Source: Phlyctochytrium arcticum
Lineage: Eukaryota; Chytridiomycota; Chytridiomycetes; Chytridiales; Chytridiaceae
NCBI GenBank assembly: GCA_025602905.1
Contig: JAHLKI010000005.1
Span: 372,001 to 436,000, forward strand
Direction: 5' to 3'
Length of the DNA: 64,000 nucleotides
Translations under genes and position numbers: made by a program
In this document: piece after piece, positions 44,740 through 56,000 of the stretch
Numbering within the stretch: the first letter of the stretch is position 1
Layout: each line of letters starts with the position of its first letter
Notes under the pieces: model-generated
Databases searched by the model: none
Told to the model about the DNA's origin: nothing
Seen by the model: only the letters and a program-made list of their open reading frames with translations

Positions 44740-46392
44740 TCAATCATCTTCCAATCGGGTTGCGAAGCGCTGATTCCATTTGAGCGTTTGATTAATGTCT
44801 TTGACCCAGTCTCCACCATTATAGGTCCGGCTCACACAGGGGATTGGAAATCTCGACACTTGTACCTGGTTCAAAATTATCAGATTTTCCTCGTTCACAT
44901 TCCCCAACTTGGGATTTACCTCTACAAACTCTTCCCGGCCCAGTATGTGAATGTCTTGGCCGTCGACTGTTAATTCTGCGGTGCCTCGACTGCGCTTCGA
45001 TAACTGCATTTCATCAGATATTGTCGATCTTTCCAAAAGCCCAACAACGCTTACCTGCAATCGTATTTTTACATTCGACGGCAAGAGCGCGGGTCGGAAG
45101 GATAAGGATCGCGGACATATCGGCGTTATAAGGATACTTTGCACAGCAGGATGGACGATTGGACCGCCTGAGAAATGTTTTGAGAAACCATATTATGTCA
45201 CAGTACCCGCTGAAGCATACCTGCTGAGAGGGAATATGCAGTAGATCCTGTAGGTGTTGAAACGATCAAACCATCCGCCACAGCGTCCGTCAAGAATTCT
45301 CCCTCCACAGAGCAGTCGATAACTGTCAAATGCGAGTTGCGTCCCCGGTGCAGTGTAATGTCATTCATTGCTTGAAAGTCTGCGGAACTCAATTTAGAAA
45401 TGTTAGAGATGTGTGTTCAATGTATCGCCCAACCATCGCTTCGTCCCTTGATGGGCATCTTTTGTCCGTCCTTGCCATATATTTCACATTTCAATCGCAT
45501 ACGTAGGAGAAGCGGGACATGGCCATTCATCAATTTCCGTAACGCTATAGAGTAGTCGCTGAATTCAAACGGCAAGAGAAATCCCAACGTGCCCAAGGAG
45601 AATGATATGAATGGTGGTACGGCATGCGGGAATACTGAGGATGCATGCAGAATCGTGCCATCTCCGCCGAGCGTTATAACGTAGTCAATGGCCCGAGAGT
45701 ATTCATCTTTTTCGTATAATTAATATCAGATCCTCAGGGACGCCAACGGCCGACTTGCCTTACCTTTTGGTATAACTTGCAGATTTGGCACCAGATTCCG
45801 AAATTCAGACGCTATTTCCGGCTCAACCACGATATTCAACGATGGGTATTCTCTTTGTAGCCATCTACCTCTTTTAAATGAGATCTCGAATGACTCCATC
45901 TTTCACCGGCGTTGCATACCGTGCCACATCGATAAATGGGGTATGGCTTCGAGGGTCATCGACCTTTTTGACAATGAGGACGGTTCGGGGGGCCTGGGAC
46001 CATTTCAAGACGTGTTGAGGTCTGCTTAATCAGTCAGCCACGGATTCTCCCACGCGTAAGTCATTCTGAATCTAACATATTACTGTCTGGAACTGTTTGC
46101 CAAACTTCGGTTGCAGGCCGGTGGGAATCCAGATATGTGCCTGATAATTATTCTCAGTTCGTGATGCTCCTTCCCAGTCCATTGCCTATAGCGTACTCTG
46201 TTCTACAGGCTTTTCGTCGATTCCGATCTCGATTTTTTGTGGGAGTTTTGACCCGAGCGCAGTGGTTCTACTCAGTTGCCGAACGTTGAGCCCAGGATTG
46301 CGGTGGGCGGTGAAGTGAATACCGGAAAAGACTTTACTGTGTACATCCAGCACAGGTCTGCCCCGGGGTATAAGTGCATATCGTAAAAGCAT
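44740..46392 (-). CDS. POS5: NAD(H) kinase, probably mitochondrial (Pos5-like)
   Basis: Start MLLRYALIPRGRPVLDVHSK at 46392, a basic presequence. Exons then give RPQHVLKWSQAPRTVLIVKK, RYPSLN-type LQREYPSLNIVVEPEIASEF and the catalytic VITLGGDGTILHASSVF (about 45690-45640, GGDGT). Further blocks are [56 protein letters not shown] and GPIVHPAVQSILITPICPRS. The last exon carries SRFPIPCVSRTYNGGDWVKD and ends at 44740. About eight introns, phases consistent. It makes NADP(H) from NAD(H), supplying reducing power against oxidative stress. The mitochondrial assignment rests on the leader and the C-terminal similarity; a Utr1-type cytosolic enzyme is possible. Confidence 0.88.
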
Positions 46393-46546
46393 TTTGTTTT
46401 TGGGATTTTTGGGCCAAAACCTCGAATTTTGACATGACATGCGTGAGTCACGAGAAGCTGAATTCTTTTTGGATTTTTGGAAAGTTGGGACTTCGACGAA
46501 AGGTCGAATTTGATCTACCTTTTATGGGGGTCCTGCTCCAACGGAT

Positions 46547-48728
46547 ATGACAGGAGAAACAAGAGCCCGGTCGGAAGAGTCCTTTGAAGAAAGTACAGAG
46601 ACGAATTCAAAACCGACGGTGACAGCAGCTGAATTGGGGATCCCTCCATGGACGGATTTCTACACTGAAGCGGACCTGCAATCCGCTATAAAGATTTTCT
46701 CGCTATACGCAGAACACGACGACTATCTTCGACATGCAGCAACCAACCCAGACATTGCACGCCTGTTCCAGGCGGCCCAGCAGACCATGGCTCCTTCCAA
46801 AGAGGACATGAGAAATCGCCGAAAACGAAGGAAGCAGGACAAGCGAGATAAAGATAAGGAAGTTTTGGCAGTGTCGGGCATTCGGCAGATGCGAAAGGTT
46901 AAAATGGTGGGATACTCTGGTGGAAGTAAGTACTCTTGGTGTTTTTGTGCTCTCACGCTGATGGATTGACATTTTTTGGGTTGATCACAGGCGTAGATAT
47001 ACCCAAACCTCCAAGGCGTGGCACCATCGAGGCAAATGAAGCTTTTGCACAGGAGGATGAAACTCGCATTACGACAGATATGACTGGCTCCACTTCAGAG
47101 AGTGTTGTTCCAATGGACACATCAGTGGACGACCCCGCGAAAGCAGAATCAGTAGAGGGTACCACCGCAGGCGCGGAGGAGTCGACAGAAGGCCAGCCAG
47201 GGTACCGAAAATTGACTTATCTTCGCAACTGTCACGTTTGCGGAAAGCAGTTTCGGGATCTCCATCATTTCTATGACCAATTATGTCCAACGTGTGCCGA
47301 GTTCAATTTCCAGAAGCGCTTTTCAGAGGCAGATATGAAGGGACGAGTGTGCATTGTCACAGGAGCGCGGGTCAAGGTAAGCTGAGCCTGGTCCCAGAAA
47401 TATTTTCATGCCCACTGAAGTCACTTGCCTGTGACAGATTGGTTATTGTATCGCCCTAAAGTTGCTTCGAATGGGTGCAACAGTCATTGTTACCACCCGA
47501 TTTCCCCACGATGCGGCAAACCGCTACGCCAAGGTACCAGATGTTTCTATAAACCAAATGAGTATACATAGTCTTAATTGCATCTGTTAGGAGCCCGATT
47601 TCCCTTCCTTTGAAGGTCGCCTTGCCGTATACGGTATCGACTTCCGAGACATTCCCCTCATTCATCATTTTTGCCGGCATGTTCAGGAACGCTATCAAAG
47701 ATTAGATGCCATCATAAACAATGCCGCTCAGACCGTTCGTAAGCCGCCAGCGTATTATGAGCATCTCATTACCGGCGAAGGCGAACGAATCTCGCCAGAG
47801 ATCCAAAAGGCCATTGATGTTGTGGACGTTTATCGGTCCCGATCGGGAGACTTTATCTTTGGACATGGAGGGGGTCAGGCTCTTCCGGCTTCGGAGGCAG
47901 CCAAAATCCAGGAAATTACCGAAGATAAGGCGGGAGTTCGAACAGTTGGAGTTGCGTTGCCCGCCAAGCAAGCTACGGCCCATTTGCCCGAAGTCAATAT
48001 GTCGGCAGCTTTGTCTCAAATGGCTCTTGTCCAAGGTGACGCTGCGTCGGCAGTGGCCAAGGCAAAAGAATTCCCTCCTGGATTGTATGACCGGGATGAT
48101 CAACAGATTGATATGAGGAGAGAGAATTCTTGGACACAAGAACTTGGAGACATCAGTACCGTGGAAATGATGGAGTGTCATGTACGTTGATGTGAAGATG
48201 TACAAATTTCACACATCTTCTTACCCTGTACCACAGGTCATCAACACATTTGCTCCGTGGATTCTTATTTCCGAGCTCAAGCCCCTGATGGAGCGATCAG
48301 CGCCACTAGACGGTGCAGAGGGACCTTGCGACAAGGTATTTGCAAAACACATTGCTGACTGTTCTCTTCGGGTGACTGATGACTGTTGTCAGTTTGTTGT
48401 GAACGTGTCTGCCATGGAAGGCCAGTTTTACCGAAACAAAACAATTTACCACCCACACACCAACATGGCCAAGGCCGCTCTCAACATGATGACGCGGACA
48501 GCCTCTGCTGGGATGGCTGCCCTCAACATCTTCATGACTGCGGTGGACACTGGCTGGATCACGGACGAGAATCCCGTTGATCAGTGGCATAAACGGGAAC
48601 ATGCTCCCCCTCCACTGGATGAATGGGATGCGGCGATGCGTGTGCTGGATCCAGTTTTGTGTGGGGTTAGAGGAGAAGAGAAGCTGTGGGGTGTGTTTTT
48701 GAAAAATTACTACCCGACAAGATGGTAG
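46547..48728 (+). CDS. Short-chain dehydrogenase/reductase with N-terminal extension and zinc-finger module
   Basis: The N-terminal 120 residues are helical and basic ([17 protein letters not shown]). After an intron, an acidic linker and the Cys module [25 protein letters not shown] (CxxC...H..H..CxxC) follow. The Rossmann fold then begins [20 protein letters not shown] (TGxxxxxG, split by an intron at about 47376-47438). It continues with [11 protein letters not shown] (NNA motif). The catalytic Ser and Y-x3-K are replaced or displaced: [20 protein letters not shown] then [12 protein letters not shown] carries Ser...H-x4-K. A long insert (about 47750-48180) lies between. The substrate is unknown. 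Four or so introns. The combination is conserved in some protists and fungi as far as I recall, but I cannot name it. Confidence 0.82.
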
Positions 48729-48914
48729 TCACCCATTACGACTGTATTCGATCTGTATTATTAGAATGATTGTTCGCGAGGACAAAAATTTTCATTACGA
48801 GATTTCCCCGGAGATTCCCATCGTCAGATGAGGTGTAAAAGTATCATTGAAAGGGTCATATTGTATTTATTTACAGATGGATGATTTCTTGGTCTACGGG
48901 AAGACTGGCTGATA

Positions 48915-50120
48915 TTACGATGCCGCTTCCTCCTTTCGTCTTGAATCTTCACCAATCTCTTTCGAGTACATTCTGTGTCCTCCCATTTCCAACATGGCTG
49001 CCGCTTCGGAAGTATTCAAAACTGATGTTTTCCCACCACGTTTTTGTATCAAACGGTCATCCACCTCTTTCGGTTTGACTAACCATGCCTCTACTGTAGT
49101 TCAAAGAATCAGTAATAGTTTGGAAGGACGCTTGGCCTGACCAATGGACTTACTCGAATCAATGACAAAGTCCTGACTTCCGCTCAACATTGGATTATCA
49201 TACGTTGTAGACCGCGGGGAAGCTTTGGAGCAGCCTTCAAAGGTCTCGCCAATCCAAAGTCCAAAGTACTCCATCTGACCCCCAAATCCTAGTCCATTGG
49301 GCAATGTATGAGCACCTACGTTGAAATATACGTGATTTTTGTTGATGCTGGTTGGGGTGTATACTGCCATGGTTGGGGATAAGGAGAACAGACGTGATGA
49401 CGGCGATTCTTTGAATGAAGGACCGGGCAGGAGATTACTGGTAAAGGCGCCAAAGACATGATTCTGCTTGTCCTTGACAATGAGCAAAACATCTCCCACA
49501 TCCAGAATGCGATCCGTGAACACAGTCCAGCTCTTGCCGTCCCGCTCACTGTCAAACACGCAACTCCATGTGGACATTCGCTCAGATTCTGACTCAAAGG
49601 GCAAACTCAAGCGTAGGATGTACGCCGCCTCCACTGAAAGGAGGGAGGAATGTTCCTGGGATGGAAGGTGGTGCGTTTGGAAAAGGGCATAGTTCAATGT
49701 GGATTCGTACAGGGGCTTCAAATAGACATTGTAAGATAAAGGAGTAGAAGCTAATGAGTCTTGAAGGAATTGAAGGAATTCGGAAGAGGGTGTGTAGGAG
49801 GAGGAGCCTGACGCCAATACCAGTCGAAGTGTGGGAGCAAGGTCGGCGACAAGAGCACTATTATCCTTGTATTGAGGAAGTACGTTGCCCCGGAGTAATC
49901 CATCCACCGCTCGGGCGAGATCATCGGGAGTGACTCTTTTGTCTTTTGCCGGGAGTTGCTGCAGCAAACTGTTGGCAAGTGGTTCAGGAAGGTGCAGACT
50001 TGACACCAGTGCTGACGCTGTAGAATGTTTGTTGGCCAGTGTTGTGAGCTCCCCCCGCTCCTTTGACCCGAAAGTATCTCCTACTGGCTCTGCGTTGCGG
50101 GTAGATCCCGAGTTTCCCAT
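48915..50120 (-). CDS. TLDc-domain protein, MEAK7-like, probably N-myristoylated
   Basis: The start MGNSGSTRNAEPVG matches the N-myristoylation rule (Gly2, Ser6 region), as in animal MEAK7, which opens MGNS. A helical region follows. The TLDc domain has WSCVFDSERDGKSWTVFTDR, VFGAFTSNLLPGPSFKE, SRLFSLSPTMAVYTPT, NVGAHTLPNGLGFGGQMEYF and STTYDNPMLSGSQDFVID. An intron (about 49154-49095) leads to IEAWLVKPKEVDDRLIQKRG and the stop at 48915. The family acts in alternative mTOR signalling at the lysosome in animals; TLDc proteins also bind V-ATPase. The role here is inferred from domain order only. Confidence 0.87.
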
Positions 50121-50631
50121 GGCTTCGTTCGTTCTTTAAATCTGTCTGTTCAAACTTGATTTCTTGAAATTGTGCACACCTGCCCGCCCAGAGCCGTGAC
50201 ATCACGGCGGACTTTGGGGGGAAAAGCTGATCTTCGCGTCTGGAATTAGTTCGAGATCCAAGGACATCTTAAAGAGAACACCCAAGAAAGAAACCGGACT
50301 TGAAGAAAGTCTTTCGCAACCAGGGCCCCTCCCGCTCTTTGAGAGACACCTGAACCCCAAAACTACGGAGAGAAAGTGGGGCCTTTAGACCACTGCGTTC
50401 TAGGTTGAACGGGATTTCTTGACTCTCATTCTCATGGACGATGTCATGGAGAATATACACAACTTCCTACTGAAAGGATCGCGAAAGATCGTATCTTGAT
50501 GGCAACAAAAGTTCATTGACAAATGCATATATAAAAAGGACGTATATTTGAAATTTTCACCAATTTCCATTACAGGGTCACATGTCTCAAACGTACTCTA
50601 CTTCACCAGTCGAGCTCATCACCGGCTGTAT
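50121..50631. other. Intergenic region between MEAK7-like gene and membrane-protein gene
   Basis: About 510 bases, with the TLDc gene promoter at the left. No convincing coding frame or repeat. Confidence 0.4.
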
Positions 50632-52593
50632 CTAGATGATGAGTGCCGATGGAACAGATTCCTGGGGTTGTTTCGCGACATACACTGATTCAACTGTCAA
50701 TTTGACTACGGGTTCCGCCACGCGGGTTTGTGCGGGCAGTGTGGAGGATACGGAGGAGAGGGGAGACGACTCGGCGGCGGGTGGGAAAGAGGTTGTGTGG
50801 GGGATTTTGGGGGTTGGGAAAAGGGAGGGGGATGCAGAAAATGATCCATCTCCGGTGGACGAATTGTGGTGTTTGCTTGGTTGGCTGATTGGTTGATTGA
50901 TTGATTGATGAGAAAGAACAAAGCGCTGGAAACAAGCACTAATGATAGGGCGCCAAAGACTGTTTTGATTGTCCAGGTTGTAAGGTCTTGGTCTCGAAGG
51001 CGGTGGCTGGAATGTCCATCACGATCCTATCTATCGGTGATTCGGTGTGGTGCTGCGCAGTGAGTGGTCCGTGCGTGATTTCCTGGGTGGTGTGATTACT
51101 TCCGGGAGAGGAGCATGAGCTCCCCGGCTGCTCCCAAGTGTTTTCCGCGAGGGAGGGCGGATGCGTGTCGTTCATTTCGTGGAGAGCTCGGGCGGCGTGG
51201 GAATCAGCGGCGTGTCTCTTCATTTCGCTTTGTTGTCTTGGACTCTTGGTGACTGGAGTGGCGAAGGTGCAAGATGTTTCTTTTGGTTGTGACAGAACAG
51301 GACCTTCGGTAGATAGTCCCGGCCCTCAGCAGAACTTTTGTATTATGCATGTCCCAGTAATCTTGTAGTTTAGTTTGCACCATTCTCTCAATCTCGGCCA
51401 TCTCTTGTCGGCGCTTGACGCGTCGTGCTGCGATTCGACAAGCGCTGCGCAAGATGAGACCTCGTAGGCAGGGAACTACTGGCAGGAAAATATGACTGAA
51501 TTTTATTGTATCAAATATAACAAAGGATATACCCTTCAGAACGTCGATGGAGGGAGGGAAACCGCCAAGGTAGGGGAGGAGACCTCCAAGAGAGGTTGGG
51601 AGACCTCCGGTGGAGGAGGGGAGATCTCCGGGGGGGGGGGGGGGGGAGGGGAGACCTCCAAGGTAGGGGAGGAGACCTCCAAGGTAGGGGAGGAGACCTC
51701 CAAGGTAGGGGAGGAGACCTCCAAGGTAGGGGAGGAGACCTCCAAGGTAGGGGAGGAGACCTCCAAGGTAGGGGAGGAGACCTCCAAGGTAGGGGAGGAG
51801 ACCTCCAAGGTAGGGGAGGAGACCTCCAAGAGAGGTTGGGAAACCTCCGGGGGAGGTAGGGAGACCTCCGTGGGAGGGGATGAGGTGGGGAGACCTCCAA
51901 GGTAGGAGAGGAGACCTCCGAGGGAGGTGGGGAAACCTCCGGGGGAGGTGGAGAGACTTCCGGGGGAGGGGGTGAGACCTCCGAGGGAGGGGATGAGGTG
52001 GGGAGACCTCCGGGGGGGGGGGGGGGGGGAGAGATCTCCGTTGGCCGCCTGGAATTTGTTTCAATTTCGTTTAACGAAACAAGCACCCCCATCATCGTCA
52101 CAATTGCTCCTATCTGCACCTGTCTTCCCAATTTGCTCCCAGCTTTCAGGTCGCCAACGACCCGGCGGTTCACCTCCCCATATCTCGTGGCTGTCCAATA
52201 GAACACATCTACCCATCCGGCGGTTTTCAAGCCTAGGATTCTAGTCACCGTGGCTTGAGCTATTCCAGGCGCGGGTCCTCTCTTGACGACTAACAGCAGT
52301 TGCTGAACTTCTACCGTTTCAGAATTGAGATGGTCGTTCGTCACTGCCCCCAAGAACTCGTAGTTTTTTCCTTCCTCGGGTACATCGATCCGACCCTCCA
52401 TGGGCGTTATCATGGCCGAAACCGTCAACGGACGCCCTTGGATCGTACGAATAGCGAGTCCAATTATGTAATAGCCCTCCTCTTGGTGCATAATGTCGAG
52501 CACAGTAGCGAGGCAGCTGATGACAAACATGCTTTCTCGCGGTATGGTGGTCCTTTCTGCGTTCGTGTTTTTGGATGGGCTTGCCCAGATCAT
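50632..52593 (-). CDS. Repeat-rich membrane-anchored protein, unrecognised
   Basis: Begins near 52593 (MIWASPSKN) or at MFVISCLATVLDIMHQEEGY and reads a folded-looking domain (GLAIRTIQGRPLTVSAMITP ... LNEIETNSRRPTE) down to about 52035. Pro/Ser/Glu repeats from a 21-bp minisatellite follow. Next comes a helical stretch (EMAEIERMVQTKLQDYWDMH, about 51420-51340). Beyond further linkers, the frame at about 50975-50900 reads TWTIKTVFGALSLVLVSSAL and FFLI, a clear membrane helix, with a Ser/Pro tail to a stop at 50632-50634. The frames across the minisatellite and poly-G tracts do not join without a splice or indel, so the exon plan is only an outline. The anchor resembles that of the neighbouring MATH protein. 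Confidence 0.45.
51262..51495 (-). repeat. Segment duplicated at 52690-52980
   Basis: Shares long near-identical runs with 52690-52980, including gatagtc..ggccctcagcag, tgtagtttagtttgcaccatt and ggaactactggcag. In this copy it encodes the helix ERMVQTKLQDYWDMHNTKVL; the other copy encodes ERMVQTKLQEYWNMHNTKVL. Confidence 0.85.
51545..52035. repeat. 21-bp minisatellite flanked by two long poly-G tracts
   Basis: Unit gaggagacctccaaggtagg plus g; eight perfect head-to-tail copies at about 51650-51825, with degenerate units on both sides. G17 at 51630-51646 and G18 at 52012-52029. On the minus strand the unit is open in all three frames (EVSSPTL, WRSPPLP, GGLLPYL). Confidence 0.92.
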
Positions 52594-52689
52594 GGCAAGT
52601 CAGGTTTCTCTTTGTGCGTATATTCTTATGCGATGGATGAAAAGTCGGTGATCAAGTTGGTGGAGAATGATCCCAAGATGCATCCGAGT

Positions 52690-52980
52690 TGGCCAAGGTG
52701 TTTCTTTTGGTTGTGGCAGAATGGAGGCTACCTTTGTTCCTTCGGTAGATAGTCCTGGCCCTCAGCAGCACTTTTGTGTTATGCATGTTCCAGTATTCTT
52801 GTAGTTTAGTTTGCACCATTCTCTCGACGGCCATCTCTTGTCGCGCGTGTCGCTGCGCTGGGCTCTGTCGGGGCTTGACGCGTCGTGCTAAGCGCTGCGC
52901 AAGATGAGAGCACGTAGGACGTAAGCAGCCTGTAGGCAGCAGAGCACCAAGGAACTACTGGCAGAGGGGCCTGTATTTTA
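52690..52980 (-). repeat. Second copy of the duplicated segment, 3' of the MATH gene
   Basis: Homologous to 51262-51495 but with a ~25-bp insertion (cgtgtcgctgcgctgggctctg region) and a different end. It sits between the two membrane-protein genes and looks like leftover coding sequence from a tandem gene duplication. Confidence 0.8.
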
Positions 52981-53016
52981 TGATGGTATATAAAATTAGA
53001 AAGGGAAAAACTCTGT

Positions 53017-56000
53017 TCACAATGTCGCCAACGGTTCTGGCACTATGGGAGGGGGGGGAACTACCGATGTGACCGACGGCTCCGGGTCTGGCACCGGCAC
53101 CAAGGGAGGGGAGACAGCCTCCAATGAAGGAGCCAGCGGCTCCGTCTCCGGCACCAAGGGAGGGTAAACATCCATCACAGGAGGAGCCAACGGCTCCGGT
53201 TCCGAAACCGAGGGAGGGGCGACGTCCGGGTCCGGCACCGAGAGAGGGGCGACATCCGGGTCCGGCACCAAGGGAGGTGCGACATCCATTATTGGAGTCA
53301 ACAGCTCCGGCTTCGGCACCAAGGGGCGGGCGATATCCATCGAAGGAGCAGCCAGCGGCTCCGGCACTCCCGGCACAACATCCTTCGCCGGTACCATATA
53401 CATAGCCAAGAGGACAAAGAACAGGGCGCTGCCGATTAACAGCAGGGCGCTAAAAAGCTTTTTGATAGTGGATCGCGGCTTCTTTTGCGCCGCTTGCACC
53501 TGTTTCAGTCGTGCTGCGAGGTCCGGACTGGTTAACGGGTCGCCTGCCTCGACCGGAGTCCAAGTTCCGGGCTTTTCATCCGCATTCTTTCCGTGAAACG
53601 TTGAAGATGGCGGGGGTGGTGGTTGTGTGGTAGCAGACTCTGGCGGTGCACTGGAAAAGGCAATCAGAGGCGTCAGGGAAGGTCTGCGGTTCTCAAAAAG
53701 CGTAGCGTAGATACGCTGCTCAAGATCTCCGCTGTTTTGATGACCTGACAGCATACGGCGAACAGTCTCCATACGAGCATTCAGGTCGCCCAGTTCCTCG
53801 GACACTTCCTGTAACTGTTTGTCTTTTTGCTCATGGCTGCTGTCCGTATTCGGAGCATATGTGTTGGCCGCAAGGAGGGGCGATCGTGTGCTTGATTGGG
53901 AGAAACTCTGTGGTGGAGGGGGTGGCTGCCCCAGATGATAGGAATTCTGATTTTGAAATTGTGAGCTCATTGGAGGAGGTGCCATTCCGGATGGCAAAGG
54001 TACAGCTTCTCTCGAATCTTGCACGGAGATCATCCCTAAATCCACGGCGGATGTCTGAGACACGTGTGACAGAACGGATGCACGTCGCGCTCGTCGATTA
54101 GCAGAAGTGCTACGTCCTGGTCCAGGCTGAGATTCTTGCAATGAGGTAGGAAGCTGAGATGCGTCTTGAATCTGCATCATGGCGCTATCGGTAGGAGCTA
54201 CAGTAGGAGGGGCACCGTTGTAGACCATTAAACCTGCCAAAGTCGCAGCCGTCTCAGTGATCTGTATGGCCAGGGCAGGGCTTGCCTCTAATTCTAAACG
54301 CTTCTTGAGTAGTGCGACACGCACATTCAATAAGTCTTGCTGCAATTTCATGAGGTCGGGAAGGGCAGAAGCTGTGGAACTAGTGCACGATCGTCGATGC
54401 TGTCCATTGTAATCTTCTGACCGCAGAAGGCCCTCGTCCCCGATATTCACTACTTGACCTTCACGCTCAGCTTCACCAAAATCTTCTCCAGACCCCACAA
54501 TATCCAAAAATGCTGCACGCGTGAGCTCGAGCTCAGCACCAGCCATGGCAAGTTCAGCGCTCAAACCGGCCCGATCCCCTTCATCGTCCAGCTCACGAGC
54601 CTCAGCCTCTAGTAGAATTCCTTTGACAACCAAAATTTCATTTCTCAAATTTGATACAGCTTCGGCAACGGGGTCATTACTACCGCCGTCGGACGAATTT
54701 GAAGTAGATAGACGACCATTGATGTATTCGGTAGGTGTTGACAGCTGAAGCGACGCATCATGCAGCGCGCGATCTTTGTCATTGATCTCTGCGCGGGCCT
54801 CTGCCAAATCTGCCTCCAGGGAAGCGACATGTGCCTTGGCACGGAGTAATTCAGCTCTCAAATCTTCCTTGTCTTCGTTTTCGTTGGCGTCAGCGGTCGA
54901 GCTAAATAGCGGATCAGCGCCATTTGCAAGCTCAGCTGGAGGGTTGTCCTCCATATTGGCCCGGAGAGTCGAGAGATGCGCCCGTACACGCTTAAGCTTG
55001 GCAGCATTCTCATCGGCATGGTGCTGCTCTTCCCGTGCTAGGGCCAATTCTTGCTTGGCCACCTGGAATTTCTCTTCAACGAGCTCCGCTTCTTCAATTC
55101 GACCTTGTGCTTCCATAAGTTCTTTCTGAACCACAGCCATGCGCGCCTCAATATTTTCCATTGTTTGTAATCGCGACGAGACTTCTTCCAATTGCTGGCG
55201 CGTCTCGGCCAACTCTGATTGTGCGGTGGATACTTCACTGTGGGCTGCAGCCAACTCTGCTCCCACATTCGCACTCTCCTCTCGAGCTTGATCCAACTCT
55301 TGCTTTATCATTTCCAATTGATTTGTTGTTGTTTGTGTGTCACCGGAGGTATGCACTAGCGTTTCTTGTACATTTCCCAAAAACGTTCCAGGCTTGCCAA
55401 AGGTAGGATCCCATTGGACCACAACTCGCAACGATAAGGTTCCGTACCAATCCAACGACTGGTTCAAAGAGTCCAAATCAACAAGCTGATCCCATCCGGC
55501 GGCATCACTGGAGTCAGCATAAATAAATCCTCCCGTCAGTGTCTTACTGACCAATGGGCTCGCTGAGCGACTGTCCGTAATAATCTGAAGTGTTAGAGCG
55601 GTTATCGGACGAGTCCAAGCACTGCCTAAAGCCACTTCCTTAGGACTTTTCTCAGGAACCAGATAGCTGGAGAAATGAGAGCTCTGTCCAGTTTTTGTCC
55701 CGTGGCGGTGAATACGAACTTTCCATTGGCAGTCGGGAGGACCAAAGGGCTGTGATAGAATTTCGTCTTCAGTAAGTTGGCGGAAACTTGGGATATCCCA
55801 TTGGTACTGATAGACGGCCCAGTCAATCGTTTGCTCCCCATCAATCGTTGCATCCAATACTAGAGTACCATCATATGTCACGGCTTCTGACAGAGTTTGC
55901 AGGCTCAACAATTCGGGAAAGCCCCATCCGGGCATACTTTTAGAGAATCCATCGAAGTTAGGTAAGGCGGTTTCTGTAACGAGAAATTCCTCATCTGGCT

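Noticed and set aside
51650..51830. Regular repeats that could suggest a CRISPR-like array
   Set aside because: Units are head-to-tail without spacers, a coding minisatellite in a eukaryote.
51492..51905. Plus-strand open frame of VGEETSK/GRGGDLQ repeats
   Set aside because: Antisense shadow of the minisatellite; no start context or flanking exons.
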